A stretch of DNA of 5,035 nt from B3-G11 sp036985855 (lineage in GTDB: Bacteria; Actinomycetota; Acidimicrobiia; Spongiisociales; UBA5794): positions 1 through 5,035 of the forward strand of contig BTQL01000103.1 of NCBI GenBank assembly GCA_036985855.1. The letters are read 5' to 3'. The translations under genes were made by a program, and so were the position numbers. How positions within the stretch are numbered: position 1 is the first letter of the stretch; each line of letters opens with the position of its first letter. The notes beneath the pieces are model-generated. The model ran no database searches, was not told where the DNA came from, and worked only from the letters and a program-made list of their open reading frames with translations. Below, piece by piece: positions 1-5,035 of the stretch.

Positions 1-1
1 A

Positions 2-1009
2 TCACTGCGCTGCTACGGTTCTCAGTTCATCGAGTAACAGGGTCTTGTCGGCATCCGGCATGAACGCCGCTTCGATCGAATTCCTGGCCAGTTGGACGAT
101 GTCTTCCCTCGAGAGGCCTAGCCCAACAGCTACAGCAAGGTAGTTGTCGAGGATGTAACCACCAAAGTAGGCGGGGTCGTCTGAGTTTACGGTGACCTTG
201 ACTCCGCGATCGAAAAGCTTTTTGAGATTGTGGTCCTCCGGCCGATCGAATATCTTGAGCTTCACGTTCGATATCGGGCACATCGTCAACGGGATCTCGT
301 CCCGTACGAGCATGTCGAGCACGTTTGGGTCCTCATCGGACCGCACCCCGTGGTCGATACGTTCGGCTTCGAGGGTTTCGATCGCGTTGGTGACGTACTC
401 GGGCGGTCCTTCCTCGCCCGCATGCGCAACAGCGTGAAGGCCGGCCTCACGGGCCAGTTGGTACACGTCCGCGAACCCTTCGGGTGGATTCGCCACCTCG
501 GACGAGTCGAGTCCAACACCGATGATCTGACTTGCGAACGGTTCGGCCTGGTACCACGTTGCAACTGCCTCTTCGAGCGGGAGATGGCGAAGAAAACACA
601 TGATCAATCCAGCCGACAATCCCCAACGTTCGGCGGCATCGTCGATCGCCCGTGAGAATCCGCTCATGAACACGGAGAACTCGATGCCACGAGCAGTATG
701 GGTTTGAGGGTCGAAGAAGATCTCTGCCCGACGCACACCATCTGCGTGGGCCCGTTCGAGGTAGGCGATCATGAGGTCGTAGAAGTCCTGTTCGGAGACG
801 AGGACGGCAGCACCCTGGTAGTAGATGTCGAGGAAAGACTGGAGACTCGTGAATTCGTATGCCGCCTTGATCGCCTCCACCGAAGCGAATGGGAGATCGG
901 TGCCGTTCCGTGCAGCGAGTTCGAACATCATCTCAGGTTCCAACGTCCCTTCGATGTGGACATGAAGTTCAGCCTTCGGAAGCCGGCGCACGAACGATGC
1001 GAGATCCAT
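2..1009 (-). CDS. add: Adenine deaminase (adenosine/adenine deaminase family, adenine-type subfamily)
   Basis: This is a soluble zinc hydrolase expected to deaminate adenine to hypoxanthine and ammonia in purine salvage or breakdown. Numbered from the ATG at 1009 (335 residues), all catalytic residues of the family are present. They are the metal ligands His16 and His18 in HVHIEG, His196 and the catalytic Glu199 in HAGEE, His220 in RIDHG, and Asp277 and Asp278 in NSDDPAYFGG. The motifs FFDPQTHT (98-105), GLDSSE (166-171) and NSDDPAYFGGY are typical of the bacterial adenine deaminase branch (Pseudomonas PA0148, yeast Aah1) rather than of true adenosine deaminases, so adenine is the likelier substrate. 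The symbol reflects the family name. Length is normal for the family and the gene is intact. A TTG at 1019-1021 would add MNTS. I prefer the ATG because it starts about 12 residues before KAELH, as relatives do, but neither start has a clear Shine-Dalgarno. It is the last gene of the visible operon, 80 bp after ygfK. Confidence 0.93.
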   Translation of the reverse strand: MDLASFVRRLPKAELHVHIEGTLEPEMMFELAARNGTDLPFASVEAIKAAYEFTSLQSFLDIYYQGAAVLVSEQDFYDLMIAYLERAHADGVRRAEIFFDPQTHTARGIEFSVFMSGFSRAIDDAAERWGLSAGLIMCFLRHLPLEEAVATWYQAEPFASQIIGVGLDSSEVANPPEGFADVYQLAREAGLHAVAHAGEEGPPEYVTNAIETLEAERIDHGVRSDEDPNVLDMLVRDEIPLTMCPISNVKLKIFDRPEDHNLKKLFDRGVKVTVNSDDPAYFGGYILDNYLAVAVGLGLSREDIVQLARNSIEAAFMPDADKTLLLDELRTVAAQ

Positions 1010-1089
1010 CGAGGTATTCAACCAGATACCAGCATGGCGGGTGGCGGATTGAGAACACGCCCTGTCGGATCAGACGTTGGAAGCATGAT

Positions 1090-4000
1090 TCAGCCGTCGA
1101 ACGTGGGTGCAGCGAGCCTTGTTCCACCGAGCGCCGCCACAGGGATCTCTGGCATCGAAGCGTCAAGACCCTTCCAGAGAGTGAACATCGTGGCGGCGGC
1201 CCCGAGGGAGACCTCGTCCCCATCGGATGCTGACTCCCGAGCCACGACCGACAGCAACTCGAAGGACTGATCGAACGAGGCAGAGATGGTCGGCGAGGAG
1301 TACTCCACTGTTCCGTTGATCGAGAGCTGGTGGGTGTGGCCTTCGAATCGCGCCGAAACGACTACCCGGTCATCGTCTCGCCGCACCATGAATGCGTTGG
1401 ACGATTGGGCTTCGAACTCGGATTGGTCGAGGTACAACCTGGGTTTGTCCTCGTACGGTTTGCCCGATGTCGGGCATGCTGTCACGCAGTTGCCACACTC
1501 GTTGCAGAAGTCGGTGAGCACCGCGATCTGATAGGGCTGGTCGACCCTGAACGTCTCGCGGCTCTGTTCGACCAGCAAGCCATGCTCGATCGAGAACGAC
1601 GGGAGCTTCGCCGCGAAAGCCTCGGTCTTGTACGTCATCAAGGCCAGGTTCGGACACACACCGACACAGAGACTGCAGATGGTGTCGCAATCCACACAGC
1701 GGCTGGCCTCGGTCTGGGCCTCTTCCGCTGAGTACATGAGCATCGTCTCGTTGAAGTTGTTGCGCACCGTCAGCGGCGTGAACCTGGCAGGGACACGGTA
1801 CTCACGCCGAGCCCTGCGCATGATCAACCCGGCCAGATCGTCGGTTGTCGGCATTGTCGCGCTGGGCTCTTCGAGACGACCTGTCACGGCCGCGATGATC
1901 GCTTCGGCCGCGGCTTTGCCGTCGGCAGCCGCCTTGACGATCGATGAAGGGCCGTCGGCAGCAACGTCGCCTCCCGCGTAGATCCCTGGGATCGAAGACT
2001 CGAACGTGATCGGATCGACTGCGATATAGCCCCGCGAAGTGATGTCGGGCGTCGTATCACCGAAGAAGTCAAGGAGCGAGTGTTGGCTGATAGCGAGGAT
2101 CAATGTATCGAGCGGGATCTCGAATTCCGAATCGGGCACGTCGTGCGGGATCTTTCTCCCTGATGCATCCCGATCTCCTCTGTACTCGGTCCTCGTGGCG
2201 ATCAGACCGGCCAGCTTGCCGTCTTCGACGTGTAGGACGCGGGGGTTTGCGAGTTCCTCGATCGTGATGCCCTCCTCCAGACAGGCGTGGACCTCCTCGA
2301 GGTCGGCCGGCATCTGGTCGATCGTTCGGCGATAGATGATCGACACGTCCGTGGCCCCGACCCGCCAGGCCGATCGCGCACAGTCCATTGCGGTATCGCC
2401 TGCACCGATGACTCCGACCCTTGGCCCGACCGTGATCGGGTCGTTCTCGCGTACGCTGCGGAGGAAGCTCAGCGCATCGACCACGCCATCGCTGTCTTCG
2501 CCTTCGATGCCGAGGTACTTCGGGAGCTGTGCCCCAACGGCTACGAAGACATGATCGAAACCTTCGCTGCGAAGATCTTCGAGCGAGAAGTCCTCCCCTG
2601 CCTTCTGCCCATAGCGGATCTCGACGCCGAGCTCTTCGAGGATCGCCATGTCCTTGTCGATCTCGGACTGTGGAAGGCGATATGCCGGGATCGCGCCTCC
2701 GACCATGCCTCCCGCGTAGGCATGTGCTTCGAAGATCGTGGGTTGAATTCCCGCGAGGCCAAGTGCCTGGGCCGCAGCCATACCCGCGGGACCCGCGCCG
2801 ATGATTGCAACCATGCTGGAGGACGACAGGTTGCGTCCACCACGGTTGCCGGCAACCTTCACACCGGTCGGAGCTCTTCGCTCAGGAACGCGTGGCCAGG
2901 TCTCGTGCGACATGATGAACCGCTTCATGTCACGAATCGCGAGGGGCTGGTCCAGATGGGTACGTATACACGTCAGCTCACAAAGATGGTCACATACTCG
3001 ACCAAGGATGGATGGCACAGGGTTATCCGCGCGGGTGATGTCGACCGCATCGTCAAACCGGCCCTCGCGCACGGCGCGCATGTAACCAGGAACATCCTGG
3101 GACACGGGACATTCGTCGACACAGGGCGCCTCAATGCAATCGAAGAGACCGAGTTTGCGGTTCGTCTTCGACCTATCGGTATGGAACGATTCCTTCCGAT
3201 AGCGCCAGTCGTCACGAACCGACTGGACGTAACCACGGAGGTTGATCCTCGCAAGGGTTCGCATCGCAATCGTCGTCAGAGTCCCAGCCTCGTCTTCGTT
3301 GTAGCCCCGATCGACAGCCCACGTGTGAACGATCTCGGCAATCGGTCGATCCCGCTGGTCTCCAAGGTGGACGGAGAGTTCGTTGGCGTCATCGTGACCG
3401 AACGCCAACCCGGTGTCGGCAAGTGCCGTGGCAGCAAGCATCTCGGCGAACACCGCGAAGTGAGGCTCAGCGAGAGCCGTGCGCCCTACGAGGTCGCTGA
3501 GATCCGATGCCGCGGCCTTGTCGAGACTCAGGTTCAGCTGCTCGAGGTACTGCGGCATGCGCAGGTATCCGCCGGTCTTCAAGAGGTCGGAGCAGACGGT
3601 GATTGTTGTCATTCCCGAGCGGATCAGGTCCGAGACGTTGAATGCGTCGGCGCCACCGGCGAACGACAACAGCATATTGCCGCGATACTCCTCCGACAGG
3701 AGGAGCGCGAGATTCGACGTGACGGCGTGGAGCGCCCGACCGGATAGGTACATCATGTCGTCATCTGGAAAAATCGGCCTGTGGTTCTCGACCTCGAGTG
3801 TGTTCGAGAGTTTCAGACCAAACGTGAGCCCCTTGCTCTCCGCTATTCGTTTGAGACTGTGGAACATGGGGACGGCGTCCACGTACTTCAGGTCGTGACC
3901 GAACGCCTCGTCGGGGATGACGACGTCGGTGAACCCGAGCTCGTCGTTGATGATCCCGCGTACGCGGTCGGCACCGAGCAGAGTCGGATTGGTTTTCACC

Positions 4001-4704
4001 GAAGTGTGCAGGCCGCGTTCCGAGAGCAGGTATGTTGAGATCTGCTCGATCTCCTCCGGCGGGCAACCGTGCATGGTCGACAACGTCACCGTGTTCGAGA
4101 TTCGTGCAGGGATATCGATGTCCCGAATCCCGGAATAGCGCTCTGCAACGATGTCGACGTATCGCTCGATGTACTCAGAAGCATCGTCCATGACATCGAG
4201 GTACCACTGCACATTCGCCAGCTGGATTCCTTTGAGGTCGTAACCGACGCTCATATTGAAGATCATCCCGGGAGCATCTCCGGGGAAACCCAGCTTCGCG
4301 TGCAGGGCGTGGATCAGAACCCAAGCCCGCAGGTACTCGTCGAACGACTGGTGGACCTTCAGTTCCTGGGACCACTCGACGTTGTAACCCTCGTCTTGTA
4401 CGTCGATGCACGGCTTGTTCACGTCGAGTTCATCAAGGGTCTGGACTGTCTTCAACTCGATGAACCTGGCGCCGACGAGCCACGAAACAACGATGTTCTG
4501 CGCCATCTGGGTGTGAGGCCCAGCCGCGACGCCGAACGGTGTTTCGAGCGTCTTCCCGTAGGTCGTCAGACGAAATCGATCACTCTCACGCGGTGTGAAG
4601 AAAGCGCTTCGCGGGATGCCGAAGATCGAGTCCTTCTCTTCGAGCTCGGTGAAAACCCAGTCGGTGAGTTGCTCCATCGTAATGGGCTGGAAACGGTCCG
4701 ACAT
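1090..4704 (-). CDS. ygfK: YgfK-type FMN/FAD/Fe-S oxidoreductase (annotated elsewhere as putative selenate reductase subunit)
   Basis: A 1204-residue cytoplasmic redox enzyme with no signal peptide or membrane segment. Residues 1-400 form a dihydroorotate-dehydrogenase-like barrel: AAGPHTQMAQN (60-70), FIELKTVQ (81-88), STMHGCPPEE (209-218), KTNPTLLG (237-244), SGRAL (321-325) and CSDLLKTGGYLRM (371-383). Residues 520-600 are a GltD/DPD-type Fe-S domain with Cys 523, 528, 532, 571, 575 and 579. Residues 631-940 are the FAD/NAD(P) module, with GAGPAG (636-641), GAGDTAMD (767-774) and YAGGDVAADGPSS (909-921). Residues 1003-1077 carry two ferredoxin-like clusters (Cys 1003/1006/1010/1013/1017 and 1067/1070/1073/1077). 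Similarity to E. coli YgfK is visible along the whole chain, for example PHTQ-AQNIV-SWL. This protein is about 170 residues longer, mainly from a segment at 405-515 and a longer tail. ygfK lies beside ssnA in purine/urate catabolic clusters of E. coli and anaerobes. Ring reduction or oxidation of a purine-derived intermediate is my inference, and the substrate is unknown. The ATG at 4704 is supported by AGGAG six bases upstream. Confidence 0.93.
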   Translation of the reverse strand: MSDRFQPITMEQLTDWVFTELEEKDSIFGIPRSAFFTPRESDRFRLTTYGKTLETPFGVAAGPHTQMAQNIVVSWLVGARFIELKTVQTLDELDVNKPCIDVQDEGYNVEWSQELKVHQSFDEYLRAWVLIHALHAKLGFPGDAPGMIFNMSVGYDLKGIQLANVQWYLDVMDDASEYIERYVDIVAERYSGIRDIDIPARISNTVTLSTMHGCPPEEIEQISTYLLSERGLHTSVKTNPTLLGADRVRGIINDELGFTDVVIPDEAFGHDLKYVDAVPMFHSLKRIAESKGLTFGLKLSNTLEVENHRPIFPDDDMMYLSGRALHAVTSNLALLLSEEYRGNMLLSFAGGADAFNVSDLIRSGMTTITVCSDLLKTGGYLRMPQYLEQLNLSLDKAAASDLSDLVGRTALAEPHFAVFAEMLAATALADTGLAFGHDDANELSVHLGDQRDRPIAEIVHTWAVDRGYNEDEAGTLTTIAMRTLARINLRGYVQSVRDDWRYRKESFHTDRSKTNRKLGLFDCIEAPCVDECPVSQDVPGYMRAVREGRFDDAVDITRADNPVPSILGRVCDHLCELTCIRTHLDQPLAIRDMKRFIMSHETWPRVPERRAPTGVKVAGNRGGRNLSSSSMVAIIGAGPAGMAAAQALGLAGIQPTIFEAHAYAGGMVGGAIPAYRLPQSEIDKDMAILEELGVEIRYGQKAGEDFSLEDLRSEGFDHVFVAVGAQLPKYLGIEGEDSDGVVDALSFLRSVRENDPITVGPRVGVIGAGDTAMDCARSAWRVGATDVSIIYRRTIDQMPADLEEVHACLEEGITIEELANPRVLHVEDGKLAGLIATRTEYRGDRDASGRKIPHDVPDSEFEIPLDTLILAISQHSLLDFFGDTTPDITSRGYIAVDPITFESSIPGIYAGGDVAADGPSSIVKAAADGKAAAEAIIAAVTGRLEEPSATMPTTDDLAGLIMRRARREYRVPARFTPLTVRNNFNETMLMYSAEEAQTEASRCVDCDTICSLCVGVCPNLALMTYKTEAFAAKLPSFSIEHGLLVEQSRETFRVDQPYQIAVLTDFCNECGNCVTACPTSGKPYEDKPRLYLDQSEFEAQSSNAFMVRRDDDRVVVSARFEGHTHQLSINGTVEYSSPTISASFDQSFELLSVVARESASDGDEVSLGAAATMFTLWKGLDASMPEIPVAALGGTRLAAPTFDG

Positions 4705-4710
4705 TCGGGT

Positions 4711-4715
4711 CTCCT
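4711..4715 (-). promoter_or_regulatory. Shine-Dalgarno of ygfK
   Basis: On the minus strand the gap before ygfK reads GAGAGGAGACCCGA then ATG. The AGGAG core is six bases from the start codon, close to optimal spacing. It fixes the ygfK start at 4704. It lies within the 16 bp gap after the TAG stop of the upstream amidohydrolase, which suggests the two genes are translated from one message. Confidence 0.8.
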
Positions 4716-4720
4716 CTCAG

Positions 4721-5035
4721 CTACAGACGGGCGTGCAGGCGCGCCGCCTGCTCTCGCGCTTTGGCTCTGATCTCGTCCGCATCGACACGGGTGGCCGCGC
4801 CATCGGCGTAGACGACCTCGTCGTCCACCTTCACTTCAACGGGGTGGATTCCTGCGGTGAACGCAACATGCCACGGATCCATTGGGTCGTATGACCAGGT
4901 CACCTCGTCCTCACGCGCCTCAGGGACAAGGTCCCATCCGTTCTCGAGCCATGACCACGCTGGGTCGGGGCCAACGGTCACATCGACAGAGCGCTGCATG
5001 ACGTACGCAAGACGGAATGATTCGATCATGTTCGC
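4721..5035 (-). CDS. ssnA: SsnA-like amidohydrolase, C-terminal part only (5' end outside the window)
   Basis: The open frame runs off the window edge (the first visible codons read Ala-Asn-Met-Ile-Glu-Ser), so only the last 104 residues are seen and the Met near the edge is internal, not a start. ESFRLAYVM resembles the late barrel helix of the TRZ/ATZ and SsnA amidohydrolases. LVPEAREDEVTWSYDP aligns with their LEPGAAADLVVVDYDP-type segment, followed by DPWHVAF (compare TPL...FG), then VKVDDEVVYADG (compare V-x-NG-x-VY-x-DG) and a final charged helix ending AREQAARLHARL. This is the small composite beta domain that closes these zinc hydrolases; the metal-binding residues lie upstream and cannot be checked. 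The family includes guanine deaminase, 8-oxoguanine deaminase and SsnA. The neighbouring ygfK makes SsnA the best guess. It is directly upstream of ygfK with a 16 bp gap, so the two are almost certainly cotranscribed. The stretch between the helix and LVP is shorter than I expect for the family. Confidence 0.7.
   Translation of the reverse strand, partial: ANMIESFRLAYVMQRSVDVTVGPDPAWSWLENGWDLVPEAREDEVTWSYDPMDPWHVAFTAGIHPVEVKVDDEVVYADGAATRVDADEIRAKAREQAARLHARL

Noticed and set aside
1010..1089. Possible terminator or promoter between ygfK and the deaminase gene
   Set aside because: Only short stems (GGCG/CGCC and GGTAT/ATACC) without a T-run, and no convincing -35/-10 pair. Read-through transcription is the simpler view.
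698..1270. Plus-strand open frame of 190 codons spanning the ygfK/deaminase junction
   Set aside because: It is antisense to both genes, and its composition follows the complementary frame. No motif seen.
2287..3747. Long plus-strand open frame of 486 codons
   Set aside because: It lies wholly antisense to ygfK, whose motifs and Fe-S cysteines are unmistakable across the same bases. The translation has no recognisable domain, and long antisense frames are common in GC-rich genes.
1090..4704. Selenate reductase as the literal function of ygfK
   Set aside because: The name comes from a mutant phenotype in E. coli. The protein has no molybdopterin domain, and its architecture and neighbours fit a flavin/Fe-S ring oxidoreductase in purine catabolism.
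4069..4770. Plus-strand open frame of 233 codons at the 5' end of ygfK
   Set aside because: It is antisense to the conserved YgfK barrel and runs into the amidohydrolase gene. It has no family resemblance.
1..5035. tRNA, rRNA, CRISPR array, transposon or attachment site
   Set aside because: Nearly the whole window is occupied by three conserved genes. I saw no direct-repeat array, terminal inverted repeats or cloverleaf-like segments.

Overview
The window is a piece of a purine (nucleobase) catabolism locus. All three genes lie on the minus strand, so the transcription order runs from high to low coordinates: the 3' end of an SsnA-like amidohydrolase gene (4721-5035, cut by the window edge), a complete 1204-codon ygfK gene (1090-4704), and a complete adenine/adenosine deaminase gene (stop at 2, start at 1009 or 1021). 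No RNA genes, CRISPR array, insertion sequence or recognisable terminator is visible. About 97% of the window is coding.

The organism cannot be named from the sequence. The DNA is GC-rich (by eye around 60%). CGA, TCGA and GATC words are frequent, and the proteins are rich in Asp, Glu and Ala. This fits a high-GC bacterium such as an actinobacterial lineage, but that is a weak inference.

The genes read as one operon. The amidohydrolase stop and the ygfK start are 16 bp apart, with a good Shine-Dalgarno in between. ygfK and the deaminase are separated by 68-80 bp without a convincing promoter or terminator. The deaminase should convert adenine to hypoxanthine. The SsnA-type enzyme is expected to hydrolyse a C-N bond of a (oxo)purine or a related ring. 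YgfK is a large flavin/iron-sulfur oxidoreductase whose parts match dihydropyrimidine dehydrogenase but in a different order: a dihydroorotate-dehydrogenase-like FMN barrel first, then the GltD-type Fe-S and FAD/NAD(P) module, then ferredoxin-type clusters. In E. coli and several anaerobes ygfK and ssnA sit together in purine/urate degradation clusters. A dedicated adenine deaminase in the same operon supports that role here, rather than the older 'putative selenate reductase' name.

The points most worth following up are the permuted domain order and probable catalytic Cys of YgfK, its extra 110-residue segment, the shortened C-terminal region of the SsnA-like protein, and the short in-frame ORF and hairpin between ygfK and the deaminase gene.
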